DNA from: Chloroflexota bacterium
GTDB lineage: Bacteria; Chloroflexota; Anaerolineae; UBA4142
DNA: 64,000 bases
Assembly: GCA_016208315.1 (NCBI GenBank)
Contig: JACQYF010000056.1
Location: 23,090-87,089, forward strand
Direction of reading: 5' to 3'
A program made the translations under genes and the position numbers. Shown here piece after piece: positions 25,285-34,425 of the stretch (the first letter of the stretch is position 1; each line of letters begins with the position of its first letter). The notes beneath the pieces are model-generated. The model had not been told where the DNA came from, did no database searches, and saw only the letters and a program-made list of their open reading frames with translations.

Positions 25285-26943
25285 ATGGGATTCGTCAAGA
25301 CTCCGCTGGATGAGTTGACTTATCAGGTCAATGGGTTGGCAATGCAGGTGCAGAGCGAACTCAGGCCGGGGCATCGCGAGAAAATGTACCACCGCCGTTT
25401 GGCCGAACTGCTGACCGAGGCCGGTTTGCGAAACGAGATGGAGAAACGGGTCGAGGTCTATATCAACGATTCGCTCATCGGTTATATGTTTCTCGACCTA
25501 TGGGTTGAAGATGCGTTGGTCGTCGAGTGTAAAGCGTTCAGCCATCAAGTGGACGAAATGGATGTTGGGCAGGTTGTGACGGATCTTGCCGCTACCGGCA
25601 GTCCGGTTGGGATGCTCTACAACTTTGGACTCCGCAAACTGGAATATCGTCGCATTCTCCCAGCCAAAGACGTGCAGGAATGGCACAAGTATCTTTACCG
25701 CTGCATCTGGGCGCCTCCCGGCTGCCAACTGCCCCCAATCGAAACATTTACCGCAGATACCCCAATCCGCTTCTCCGTGATCAGCCAACCCTGGTCCCCG
25801 CCAATTCAAACCGTCAACGTCCCCTCTATCCGTTCCTCTGCCCATCCGTTTCCCGCCCACTCATCCGCGTCCCATCCGTTTCCCATCCGCTTATCCGCTT
25901 CGCGCAGCAATCCGCTATCCAGCAATCCGTTACCCAATCCGTTAACCTACACCTCCGCCGGCGTCAACATCACTGCCGGCAACCGCGCGGTCGAACTCAT
26001 GCGCGCCGCCGTCCGTTCGACTTACGACGCGCGCGTGGTCGCGGGCATCGGCGCGTTCGGCGGGATGTTTGACGTGCGCGCGCTGCGCGAAATGCGCGCG
26101 CCCGTTCTGGTCGCTTCGACCGATGGGATCGGGACGAAGGTCAAGTTGGGCGCGCAGGCGCGCCGCTATGAATCGCTCGGTCACGACATTGTGAACCATT
26201 GCGTGAACGATATTCTCGTCCAGGGCGCGCGTCCGTTATTCTTTCTCGACTATCTCGCGAGCAGCCAGCTTGAGCCAGAGGTGATGGCGGACATTGTGAG
26301 CGGGATGGCCGCGGCGTGTCGGGAAGCGCGCTGCGTCTTGCTCGGCGGCGAGACGGCGGAGATGCCCGGCGTGTACGCGCCCGACGCCTTCGACGTGGCC
26401 GGCACGATTGTGGGCATAGTGGAACGGGATGACGTTTTGCCGCGTCCCGGAATCCGCGCCGGCGATGTGCTGATCGGCTTGCGTTCCTCAGGCCCGCATA
26501 CGAACGGTTATTCACTCATCCGCGAAATCTTTTCCGATATGCCACTCGATACCGTTTTTCCGGAATTGGGAATCCCATTGGCCGATGCGCTTCTTGCGCC
26601 GCATCGTTCCTACTTGCCGATATTTGAACCCGCGTTCGCTCACGTCAAGGCATTGGCGCACCTGACGGGCGGCGGCTTTATCGAAAACATTCCGCGCGTG
26701 CTACCCGACGGCATTAGCGCGATCGTTCGCCTCGCCAGTTGGCAGGTTCCGCCCTTGTTTCAACTCATCCAGCAGCGTGGCAACATCGCGCGCGACGAAA
26801 TGTACCGCGTGTTCAACATGGGCATCGGCATGGTCGCGATTGTCGGGCCCGAGCAAGTTGAGTCGTTTCACGCTCGCGTCGGAGAAGAAACATTTCTGAT
26901 TGGCGAACTCGTCCCTGGCGAAAAACGCGTGATACTGGTATGA
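25285..26943 (+). CDS. purM: GxxExxY (PDDEXK-like) protein fused in frame to PurM (AIR synthetase)
   Basis: Residues about 1-130 match the GxxExxY family (predicted PDDEXK nuclease fold): LDLWVEDALVVECKAF and GMLYNFGLRKLEYRRI are characteristic. Residues about 130-220 are a Ser/Pro linker made by the right 41-bp repeat and related words. From about 221 the complete PurM core follows (TSAGVNITAGNR, ASTDGIGTKVKLG, GGETAEMPGVY, GLRSSGPHTNGYS), which converts FGAM to AIR. No ATG, GTG or TTG lies in the linker near the PurM domain, so PurM must be made as a fusion or from an internal start upstream. AAGGAGG precedes the ATG at 25285. Confidence 0.88.
   Translation: MGFVKTPLDELTYQVNGLAMQVQSELRPGHREKMYHRRLAELLTEAGLRNEMEKRVEVYINDSLIGYMFLDLWVEDALVVECKAFSHQVDEMDVGQVVTDLAATGSPVGMLYNFGLRKLEYRRILPAKDVQEWHKYLYRCIWAPPGCQLPPIETFTADTPIRFSVISQPWSPPIQTVNVPSIRSSAHPFPAHSSASHPFPIRLSASRSNPLSSNPLPNPLTYTSAGVNITAGNRAVELMRAAVRSTYDARVVAGIGAFGGMFDVRALREMRAPVLVASTDGIGTKVKLGAQARRYESLGHDIVNHCVNDILVQGARPLFFLDYLASSQLEPEVMADIVSGMAAACREARCVLLGGETAEMPGVYAPDAFDVAGTIVGIVERDDVLPRPGIRAGDVLIGLRSSGPHTNGYSLIREIFSDMPLDTVFPELGIPLADALLAPHRSYLPIFEPAFAHVKALAHLTGGGFIENIPRVLPDGISAIVRLASWQVPPLFQLIQQRGNIARDEMYRVFNMGIGMVAIVGPEQVESFHARVGEETFLIGELVPGEKRVILV
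25874..25914. repeat. Right copy of the 41-bp inverted repeat
   Basis: The exact complement of 25210-25250. It is translated as the linker between the GxxExxY domain and PurM. The two copies bracket about 620 bp that contain only the nuclease-like domain, as in a small mobile cassette. Confidence 0.9.
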
Positions 26944-27581
26944 CCGCAAATCTGAAATCTGAAATCTGCAATCGAAAATTAGTGGTTCTCCTTTCCGGCC
27001 ACGGCTCCAACTTGCAGGCGATCCTCGACGCGTGCGCCTCGGGCGAATTGGGCGCACAGGTCGTCGCCGTCATCTCGAACAAGCCGGACGCGTTCGGACT
27101 GGAACGCGCGCGGCGCGCGAATGTGCCTGCGGTCGTTAAGGCGAAATCGAAAACACAGGACCGCCGCGCGTACGATACCGAACTCGCCGACCTCGTCGCG
27201 GCGTATCAGCCCGATTGCGTTGTGCTCGCGGGCTGGATGCGGGTCCTCACGATGGCTTTTCTGCAACGCTTTCCGAATCGGGTCGTCAATCTGCATCCCG
27301 CGCTGCCCGGCACTTTTCCCGGCACGCACGCGATTGAACGCGCGTTTGAGGCGTATCAGCGCGGCGAGATTCGGCATACCGGCGTGATGGTGCATCTCGT
27401 CCCGGATGAAGGGGTGGACTGCGGGCCGGTGTTAGCACAAGAGGTCGTACCGATTCATGCCGACGACACGCTCTCCGCGGTGGAGACGCGCATTCACGTG
27501 GTCGAGCATCGCTTGCTCGTGGAAACACTCAAGAAGTTATCCGCTAATCTCGCGAATTATTTTGGAGGGAGTCAATTATGA
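26940..27581 (+). CDS. purN: Phosphoribosylglycinamide formyltransferase
   Basis: Transfers a formyl group from 10-formyl-THF to GAR; 213 residues. [14 protein letters not shown] is the GAR-binding start, [12 protein letters not shown] contains the catalytic region and [18 protein letters not shown] holds the catalytic Asp. The ATG overlaps the purM stop. The first residues (LKSEICNRK) come from AAATCTG word repeats (26948-26975). Confidence 0.94.
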   Translation: MTANLKSEICNRKLVVLLSGHGSNLQAILDACASGELGAQVVAVISNKPDAFGLERARRANVPAVVKAKSKTQDRRAYDTELADLVAAYQPDCVVLAGWMRVLTMAFLQRFPNRVVNLHPALPGTFPGTHAIERAFEAYQRGEIRHTGVMVHLVPDEGVDCGPVLAQEVVPIHADDTLSAVETRIHVVEHRLLVETLKKLSANLANYFGGSQL

Positions 27582-29062
27582 ACGAGGAATTATTCAATCG
27601 GTTTGAAGCGCTTACTTTTGACGACGTGTTGATCGTACCGGGGTACAGCGAGGTGCTGCCGGACCGCACCAACGTCAAAACGTGTCTGACCCGCAATATC
27701 GCGCTGAACATTCCGATTGTCTCTGCGGCGATGGACACCGTGACCGAGGCGCGCTTGGCAATCGCGCTCGCGCGCGAGGGCGGTATTGGCGTGATTCATC
27801 GTAATCTGGCTATTGAGGATCAGGCCGCGCAGGTTGAGCAGGTCAAGCGGTCCGAATCCGGCATGATTACGAACCCGGTGACGCTCCCGCCGACGGCGAC
27901 GCTGGAAGAGGCGGAAACGATCATGGCGAATTATCACATCAGCGGCGTGCCGATCACCGACAATGGCAACGGCGGCAAGCTCGTCGGCATCCTGACCAAT
28001 CGCGATACGCGTTTTGTCGGCCCGGGCGACCTGGGGCGGTGCGTGACAGAGTTTATGACCAAGGACCATCTCATCACCGCGCCCGTCGGGACAACGCTAG
28101 AGCAGGCCAAAGCAATACTGCAGGCGCATCGCATCGAAAAACTGCCGTTAGTGGACGCGGATGGCTGCTTGCAAGGCCTCATCACCGTCAAGGACATTCA
28201 GAAAAAACGCGATTACCCGAACGCGGCAACCGACGCGCACGGACGCTTGCTCGCCACCGCAGCGGTCGGCGTGGGCGCCGATGTCGAGCCGCGGGTCGAG
28301 GCGCTCGTCAAGAAAGGGGTGGATTGCGTCTTCGTGGATACCGCGCACGGCCATACCGAGAGCGTGCTGCGCGCGGTGCAGCGCATCAAGAGCGCGTGGC
28401 GCGAACTGCCGGTGATCGCCGGGAATGTTGTGACCGAAGAAGGGACCCGGGCGCTCATCGCGGCCGGCGTGGACGCGGTAAAAGTCGGGGTGGGCGCGGG
28501 TTCGATTTGCACGACGCGCATCGTCGCGGGCGCGGGTATGCCGCAATTGACGGCGATTTGGAATTGCGCGCGGGCCGCGCACTCGGCCGGCATCCCCGTC
28601 ATTGCCGACGGTGGCATCAAATACAGCGGCGACGTCGTCAAGGCAATTGTGGCGGGCGCGGATGTTGTCATGCTCGGAAGTTTGCTCGCCGCGCTGGATG
28701 AATCGCCGGGCGAGGTCGTGTTGTACGAAGGGCGGCGCTTTAAGGAATATCGCGGGATGGGTAGTATCGGCGCGATGCAAGGGTTGGGACGCGATCGTTA
28801 CGGCTCGGGACAAGGGGGCAGCGGCAAACTCGTGCCCGAAGGGATCGAGGGCCGCGTGCCGTACAAGGGCTCGCTGCACGACGTGATTTACCAACTCATC
28901 GGCGGGCTGCGCTCGGGCATGGGGTATGCCGGCGCAGTGACGCTGGAGGATTTGCGAACCAAGACTCGGCTAGTGCGAATCACGAACGCGGGCTTGATCG
29001 AAAGCCATCCGCATGACGTGATCATCACGCGCGAGTCGCCGAATTACCAGACGGTGGGATAA
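27578..29062 (+). CDS. guaB: Inosine-5'-monophosphate dehydrogenase
   Basis: Oxidises IMP to XMP with NAD, the first step to GMP; 494 residues. Two CBS domains occupy about 95-205. The catalytic Cys is in [13 protein letters not shown], with the flap at [10 protein letters not shown] and phosphate loops at [21 protein letters not shown] precedes the ATG, which overlaps the purN stop. As last gene of the purine operon it directs flux to guanine nucleotides. A perfect 16-bp palindrome starts 2 nt after the stop. Confidence 0.96.
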   Translation: MNEELFNRFEALTFDDVLIVPGYSEVLPDRTNVKTCLTRNIALNIPIVSAAMDTVTEARLAIALAREGGIGVIHRNLAIEDQAAQVEQVKRSESGMITNPVTLPPTATLEEAETIMANYHISGVPITDNGNGGKLVGILTNRDTRFVGPGDLGRCVTEFMTKDHLITAPVGTTLEQAKAILQAHRIEKLPLVDADGCLQGLITVKDIQKKRDYPNAATDAHGRLLATAAVGVGADVEPRVEALVKKGVDCVFVDTAHGHTESVLRAVQRIKSAWRELPVIAGNVVTEEGTRALIAAGVDAVKVGVGAGSICTTRIVAGAGMPQLTAIWNCARAAHSAGIPVIADGGIKYSGDVVKAIVAGADVVMLGSLLAALDESPGEVVLYEGRRFKEYRGMGSIGAMQGLGRDRYGSGQGGSGKLVPEGIEGRVPYKGSLHDVIYQLIGGLRSGMGYAGAVTLEDLRTKTRLVRITNAGLIESHPHDVIITRESPNYQTVG

Positions 29063-29063
29063 G

Positions 29064-29100
29064 TCAAACTTCCGAAATCTAGCAGATTTCGGAAGTTTGA
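29064..29100. terminator. Perfect 16-bp palindrome between convergent guaB and aminotransferase
   Basis: TCAAACTTCCGAAATC, loop TAGCA, then the exact complement. The core CGAAATC-TAGCA-GATTTCG is the same as at 15308-15326. The minus-strand aminotransferase stop codon starts exactly at the stem-loop border, as in the other copy. It probably acts as a bidirectional terminator. Confidence 0.8.
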
Positions 29101-30263
29101 TTGACGGCCGCTTCAATTCGCGCCAGCCCTTGCTCCAGGATCGAACGTGGGCAGGCAAAGTTCAGGCGCTGAAAACCTTCGCCGCCGATGCCAAAGTCAG
29201 CGCCATCTTGCAGCGCCACCCTTGCTTTCTGCCGCATCAAGGTATTCAACGCGGCGCGGTCAAGCCCGAGCGCGCGGCAGTCGAGCCAAAGCAAATATGT
29301 GCCTTCGGGGCAAATGGGCTTGATTCTGGGAATACGCTCTTCTATGAACCGGACCGCAAACCTAACGTTGCCTTCCAGATATACCAGCAGTTGGTCGAGC
29401 CATTCCTCACCCTCGCGATAGCCGGCTTCTAGCGCGCGGATGCCAAAGACGTTTCCGATATGGAGGCCGTAATCCTCAATCGTCCGGCTCAGTTCGGCGC
29501 GCAGTTTTTCATTTGGCGCGATGACGACCGACGTGGCGAGACCCGCGAGGTTAAACGTCTTGCTGGGCGCGATAAAGGTGAGCGTGCGCTGGGCCAGCTC
29601 GTCGGATAGCGCGGCGATGGGCGTGTGCCGGTGTTCGCGCAAAATCAAATCGCAGTGAATCTCGTCGGACAGAATCAACAGATTGTGGCGGGCGCAGAAC
29701 TCGCCCAGCGCTTCAAGCTCCGCGCGCGTCCAAACGCGGCCTACGGGATTATGCGGATTGCAAAGGATCAGCAGTTTTGTCCGGCCGTCAATTTGCCGCT
29801 CTAGATTTTCCAGATCCATCACATAGCGTTGATTCTCCCAGCGCAGCGGATTCAGGACGATTTGACGACCGTGGTTCTGGACAATCGGGTAGAACGGATG
29901 ATAGACCGGGGGTTGGACGACGATCTTGTCGCCGGGTTTGCTGAGGGCCTGGATCGCTAAAGTTAGCGCGTTCACAACACCCGGCGCATTCACAATCCAA
30001 TCACGTTGGATGTCCCAACCGTGCCGCCTGTGGAGCCAGCCCGTGATCGCGTCATAGTACGAATCCCAACGCCGGGGGTAGCCGAAAATGCCATGCTGGG
30101 CGCGCCGAACAAGGGCTTGAATCACAGGCGCCGGCGATTGAAAATCCATGTCCGCAACCCACATGGGAATCACATCCGCGACGCCAGAATCGGCCCGGTT
30201 CCTGGCCCACTTGGCAGAATCGGTCTGCGTGCGATCAATGACCTCGTCAAAGTTGTATTGCAC
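29079..30263 (-). CDS. PatB/MalY-family PLP aminotransferase or C-S lyase
   Basis: A fold-type I PLP enzyme of 394 residues, related to cystathionine beta-lyases of the MalY/PatB group. The PLP Lys is in FIAPSKTFNLAGL, with CNPHNPVGRVW and ILSDEIHCDL. The GTG at 30263 is preferred because AGGGAGG lies 5 nt upstream. The last residues QTSEIC are encoded by the palindrome at 29064-29100, echoing the QTCEIC end of the hydrolase at 15314. It lies 16 nt after the radical-SAM gene on the same strand. Confidence 0.86.
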   Translation of the reverse strand: MQYNFDEVIDRTQTDSAKWARNRADSGVADVIPMWVADMDFQSPAPVIQALVRRAQHGIFGYPRRWDSYYDAITGWLHRRHGWDIQRDWIVNAPGVVNALTLAIQALSKPGDKIVVQPPVYHPFYPIVQNHGRQIVLNPLRWENQRYVMDLENLERQIDGRTKLLILCNPHNPVGRVWTRAELEALGEFCARHNLLILSDEIHCDLILREHRHTPIAALSDELAQRTLTFIAPSKTFNLAGLATSVVIAPNEKLRAELSRTIEDYGLHIGNVFGIRALEAGYREGEEWLDQLLVYLEGNVRFAVRFIEERIPRIKPICPEGTYLLWLDCRALGLDRAALNTLMRQKARVALQDGADFGIGGEGFQRLNFACPRSILEQGLARIEAAVNQTSEIC

Positions 30264-30279
30264 GATGCCTCCCTGCATC

Positions 30280-31491
30280 TTACCACAACGCCAGCTGTTG
30301 CGGCGGTCGCCGTCCATCCAACAAGATAAAAGGCGCCGCGCGAACCGCGACGATGCCTAGCTTGTCGAGATCGCGTGGCTCGCGCAGACGACCGCGCCGC
30401 CGTGCCGCAAGAATCTGCTCCGCGCCCTTGGGCCCAATGCCGGGAATCCGCAGCAACTCATGCTTGTCGGCGCGATTCACTTCAATCGGTTTTTCGGTGA
30501 GATGCGCCCGCGCCCAAGCGACCTTGGGATCCACGTCGAGGGGCAGCGCGCCTTTTGGATCGAATTGCATTTCTTCCATTTCAAAGTTGTAATCGCGGAG
30601 CAGAACCGAGGCCTGATACAAGCGGTGCTCGCGCCAGGGATTTTCCGCGGCGACACTTTCGAGCGGGGTTTCGCTGACCGGACTGAAGGCGGAGTAGTAC
30701 GTCCGCGCGAGGCGGAGCGTTTTGAACAAATAGGCGCTGGTCGCGAGGATTTCGACGTCGCTTTCGCCGACCGCGCCAACCACGAACTGAGTTACGGTCG
30801 AAGGCCAACGCCCGTTCCATCCGAGGTGCCCAGGTTGGCTCTGTCGAATTTCCTCGACCCACTGTAACGGCCGAAGCAACTCGGCGGCAAAATTCTTATG
30901 CGGCGCGAGCGCGGTCAGCCGTTCGGCATTCGGCGCTTCGAGGTTGATCGAAATCCGATCGGCAAGCTGCATCGCGCGCCAGACCTGATCGCGCTCTGCG
31001 CCGGGCATGATCTTGAGATGCAGATAGCCCGTGTAATTGAATTTGCGACGCAGAATCTCCGCGGTGGCAATCAGCCGGTCTTGTGTGCGGACGCCGCCGC
31101 CCGCCACCCCCGAACTGAGGAAGAGCCCTTGCGCGATTCCGCCTGTGAACATTTGGTGAAAGGCCTGCGCCATTTCTTCGGGTTTGAATGTGGCGCGGCG
31201 ATAATTCCGTTTCGCGCGGAAGGGGCAATAGCAGCAATCGCGTTCGCAGGCGGAGGTGAGGAGCGTCTTGAGCAGTGTAATGCGCTTGCCGCCCGGCGCA
31301 GCCGCGTCGTACAGTCCCAGCGAATTCTTCTTGGTTTCGAGCGCGCCCGCCTGGACCGCGTCGTGCAGCGCGGTCGGCGAAAAGCCGCAAGGCGCGACCG
31401 ACGACCCCGCCGAGGGCCGTACCTTGACCTCTTCGGCCGGTTCAAGGCGCATTTGGTCGGCGAGCAGCGCGAGTTTGCTTTCGATTTCCAT
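30280..31491 (-). CDS. Radical SAM protein with C-terminal helix-hairpin-helix (putative DNA modification/repair)
   Basis: A 403-residue radical SAM enzyme. The 4Fe-4S motif is CERDCCYCPFR (C-x3-C-x2-C). Residues about 335-385 form a helix-hairpin-helix DNA-binding motif (LLRIPGIGPKGAEQIL). This architecture fits the family annotated as putative DNA modification/repair radical SAM proteins. Such genes often sit beside a DUF4130-type partner, which is not seen here. The actual substrate is unknown. Confidence 0.85.
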   Translation of the reverse strand: MEIESKLALLADQMRLEPAEEVKVRPSAGSSVAPCGFSPTALHDAVQAGALETKKNSLGLYDAAAPGGKRITLLKTLLTSACERDCCYCPFRAKRNYRRATFKPEEMAQAFHQMFTGGIAQGLFLSSGVAGGGVRTQDRLIATAEILRRKFNYTGYLHLKIMPGAERDQVWRAMQLADRISINLEAPNAERLTALAPHKNFAAELLRPLQWVEEIRQSQPGHLGWNGRWPSTVTQFVVGAVGESDVEILATSAYLFKTLRLARTYYSAFSPVSETPLESVAAENPWREHRLYQASVLLRDYNFEMEEMQFDPKGALPLDVDPKVAWARAHLTEKPIEVNRADKHELLRIPGIGPKGAEQILAARRRGRLREPRDLDKLGIVAVRAAPFILLDGRRPPQQLALW

Positions 31492-31571
31492 CCGGATGGA
31501 TTATAGATTGGGTGTTTGTTTTGGTCAAGCGAGCGGTGTGCGGAGTTTGCTGTGCAGGGGCGCATACTTGG

Positions 31572-33374
31572 CTACCAGTATTCCCGCAGCCACGACGGCA
31601 GCTTGGGCGCCGGTTTCTTGTCGTTGAAATTCTCCTTAAGGTAGGCGTAAAGCTGGTCTCGCTCTTCTTCGGCGAGGTGAACTAACCTGTGTCCGTGCAG
31701 AATACGGTGGGTATCCCAGTGCGTGTCACGCCCCGCTTCGGTACCGTGCGAATGAGTGTGGTGTCCAACCACAATCCGCACGAACGAATGGCATCGCATA
31801 CAATTCCAGAGCACCAAATCACGTCCTTCGCCCGGCGGGAAGATGGCTTCCATGTTGACCTTGCGCGGCCAGCCGACCGGTTCCGGCACATCCACCCACT
31901 GCGATTCGTCAAAAGTGTGCGGTTGTGACTCGCTCGAATTGGCGTGGGTGTGAGGATCGGTCGTGTGTGAGTCAGTAGTCGCGTGCGCGTGTGATTCATT
32001 TGCGCTGTCGCCCGGATTGGAATGTCCGCCGTGCATCCGCAGGGACATCGGCAGCGCAAACAGCCACATGTTGATCATCAGGAACACCCCGATCAAACTT
32101 CCATACGCCGCAAACGTCCCCCACCCCTTGACCCGCTCATACTGATGGTTGCCGATGGCATACACCGCATACAGCGACCCCACCGCCCCCACGCCCAGCA
32201 GCACGTATTGCAACGCCTGGATTGCCGGTGTCGGCAACAGCGCCGCCGACTCGCCCGTCGCCGGTTGCCCGACCATCTGCTGCGCCGTGAACACCACCGC
32301 CTTGCCTTCGGCCAGCAGGTGAAACAGATTGTGCCCCATGTGCCCCGCAATGTCGAGCGGAATGATCGCATACCCGAACCGGGTAAAGTTGCTGGCGAAC
32401 GAGTCGCGGTTGAACCGCCGAGCCACTCCCGCCGCCAGACCGAACAGCGCGAGCGGAATCGCCATTGCGATCAGAAAGGTGAGCGTAAAGTTCACCGCGT
32501 AACTGTCCGTCCCGGTGACGCGCTGCAATTGCTGCAACAGCGTATTCCAGACCTCGAGCATGGTGACATTCTGGACGAAGACAATGCCCATGATCACGAT
32601 CGCCAGAAAGGCCTCTTCGAACTTGGGTTGGCGGATGCCCCACAGTTCTTGGGTCGGCGGGCGGACGGTGAGCTGGAGCGCCTCGTTGGGGCAGGTCTTC
32701 AAACAGGCGGCGCACAGGTTGCAGCGGGCGTTGCTGTCCATCTGGCGCGGGAACTCGAACATGGGACAGCCCGGGCCGTGCGCATTCCCGTTGTAGCACG
32801 CGGCCTTGGCCTGGCAGGTGGCGCAGATGTGCTGATCGGCGCGCAAGGCGACCAGGCCCGCGCGCGAGTAGTTGCCGGCCAGACCGCCCAGGAAACACAG
32901 ATAGCGACACCAGGTCCGGCGCACGAAGAGCGCGCCCGAAGCGATCACCCCAACGGTGAGGGCGAGGAGCAGGGCCGCGGTACCCACGGGATTGTCCACG
33001 ATGCCCCAGACGTGATCGGCCCAGGTGATGAGGATAAAGAGGGCATCAATGATCCAGATGCCGTAGCGTTTCAAGAAGAGCGGGACGGGACGGTGCTGGC
33101 CCACGAATTTTTGAACGAGGTCGCTGAGGGTGCCGAAGGGGCAGATGGCGCACCAAAAGCGGCCGAGCAGGACAAAGACGATGGGGATGAGGGGCCACCA
33201 CAGCACCCAGGTGAGGGCGGTGCCGAGGTTGTCGTGGGCGGCGGCGGGGCCGGCGACGAGTTGAAAGAGGACCAGGACGAAAAAGGCGGCAGTGAGGGCT
33301 TGGAAGACGGCGGGATAGAGGCCGCTGGTGAGAAAAGCGCGTAGGGTGCGGTGTTGTAGGAGGTTTGCGCTCAT
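31572..33374 (-). CDS. NapH-like 4Fe-4S membrane protein with His-rich stretch and C-terminal monohaem domain
   Basis: A 600-residue polytopic protein with about nine membrane helices. CAICPFG and CRYLCF are the twin cysteine motifs of the NapH/NosR/CcoG group, and CNLCAACLKTCP is a ferredoxin-like 4Fe-4S site. A His-rich stretch follows about residue 470. The last 100 residues hold CMRCHS and a later W-x6-H, the same haem domain found in the three haem lipoproteins of this region. It could move electrons between an extracytoplasmic haem and quinone or cytoplasmic Fe-S carriers. It is the last gene of operon A, 10 nt after the SGNH gene. Confidence 0.82.
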   Translation of the reverse strand: MSANLLQHRTLRAFLTSGLYPAVFQALTAAFFVLVLFQLVAGPAAAHDNLGTALTWVLWWPLIPIVFVLLGRFWCAICPFGTLSDLVQKFVGQHRPVPLFLKRYGIWIIDALFILITWADHVWGIVDNPVGTAALLLALTVGVIASGALFVRRTWCRYLCFLGGLAGNYSRAGLVALRADQHICATCQAKAACYNGNAHGPGCPMFEFPRQMDSNARCNLCAACLKTCPNEALQLTVRPPTQELWGIRQPKFEEAFLAIVIMGIVFVQNVTMLEVWNTLLQQLQRVTGTDSYAVNFTLTFLIAMAIPLALFGLAAGVARRFNRDSFASNFTRFGYAIIPLDIAGHMGHNLFHLLAEGKAVVFTAQQMVGQPATGESAALLPTPAIQALQYVLLGVGAVGSLYAVYAIGNHQYERVKGWGTFAAYGSLIGVFLMINMWLFALPMSLRMHGGHSNPGDSANESHAHATTDSHTTDPHTHANSSESQPHTFDESQWVDVPEPVGWPRKVNMEAIFPPGEGRDLVLWNCMRCHSFVRIVVGHHTHSHGTEAGRDTHWDTHRILHGHRLVHLAEEERDQLYAYLKENFNDKKPAPKLPSWLREYW

Positions 33375-33384
33375 TCGCCTTGTT

Positions 33385-34413
33385 CTATTTTGCCTGATTT
33401 TGCTGCGCGAGGATCGGTTTCATATAGTTCTCGAACAAGTTCAACACGCCGGTCTTGTTCAGGTGGTCGGTGTTGAAAAAGAATTTCTCGTCGTTGCCGA
33501 CCAGCGAGAAATCGTGGAACTCGGCGCCGTACTGCGCGAGCAGCGGCTTGAGGGTCTCATCGAATTGCGCTTCGTTGGGCAGCACGTTATAAAACCGCGT
33601 GGGAACCGGCGGTTTGACGACGACGACGCGCATGTTGCGCTGGTTTGCGTGGCGCAGCAGATCCTCAAACTCGGCCACGTAGCGGCGAAACGTTTCCGGC
33701 TCGACCGGCTTTGGGTACAAGTACTTTAGTCGCTGGTCGTCTATCTGCTTGACCGGACGATAGGTTTTGTTGAACTTGGTCGCTTCGTCGTCGCCGATGT
33801 CGGGCTTGAACCGGTCGGCGTTGTTGATCTTGGAAAAACCGATGAGATAGTCGAACGCCGCCCCGCGGCTCGCCGGGTTCTGCAGCAGCACGGGGACGAG
33901 CGCCAGATCGAACGGCGCGCGGTTGAACAGCGCCGTGTCGCTCAAACGCTCCTCGTTCCACTGCGCGGAATAGAACGCGAACGAGTCCAAAACGTAGACG
34001 ATGCTCGCCGTGCGATGCTGCGCCAGAAAATAGTCCAGCAGCAAGCGATTCACGGTAATGCCGCCGCCGACCGTCGAGAGGTTCAGGATCTTGGCGCCCG
34101 TCATTCGTTCGAGCTGCACGGTCATGTCCTCGTAATCGAGCGCGGCGGCGTGCGATGCGCCGAGGATCACATAGGTATAGTCGCTATAGGGCGCGGTCTT
34201 GATCGCAAAGAACCGGTTGCGTTTGGCGTACTGGTAAACCAGTTGGTCGGCCACCGCGTAGACGGCGATGTAAATCAGCATGCCGACTAACAGAAAAACG
34301 AGCGCCCGGCTTTGCCAGTTGCGGGTTTGCGCGCCGGCGCTCGCGGTGGAGAGAGCCGCGCCGCGTCCCCTGGCTCCATCGGCGATCGCGGGAAAATCAG
34401 ATTGGATTGACAT
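33385..34413 (-). CDS. Membrane-anchored SGNH-like protein (MBOAT partner)
   Basis: A 342-residue protein with one N-terminal membrane helix (ALVFLLVGMLIYIAVYAVAD, about 37-56) and an extracytoplasmic domain. ILGASHAAALDY resembles the SGNH Ser block, and NTDHLNKTGV the Asp/His block (D-x-x-H-like) of AlgX/AlgJ/DltD-type acyltransferase helpers. It lies 12 nt after an MBOAT gene, the usual pairing for O-acetylation of secreted polymers. AAGGCAAG precedes the ATG. Confidence 0.75.
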   Translation of the reverse strand: MSIQSDFPAIADGARGRGAALSTASAGAQTRNWQSRALVFLLVGMLIYIAVYAVADQLVYQYAKRNRFFAIKTAPYSDYTYVILGASHAAALDYEDMTVQLERMTGAKILNLSTVGGGITVNRLLLDYFLAQHRTASIVYVLDSFAFYSAQWNEERLSDTALFNRAPFDLALVPVLLQNPASRGAAFDYLIGFSKINNADRFKPDIGDDEATKFNKTYRPVKQIDDQRLKYLYPKPVEPETFRRYVAEFEDLLRHANQRNMRVVVVKPPVPTRFYNVLPNEAQFDETLKPLLAQYGAEFHDFSLVGNDEKFFFNTDHLNKTGVLNLFENYMKPILAQQNQAK

Positions 34414-34425
34414 CTTGCCTTATCC

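Noticed and set aside
25285..25900. Separate GxxExxY gene ending before purM
   Set aside because: No stop codon exists between the domain and the PurM core; the frame is continuous to 26943.
32022..33344. Long + strand open frame (440 codons) opposite the NapH-like gene
   Set aside because: It is the mirror of a GC-rich gene with clear Fe-S motifs; its own translation is low in hydrophobic cores and matches no family.
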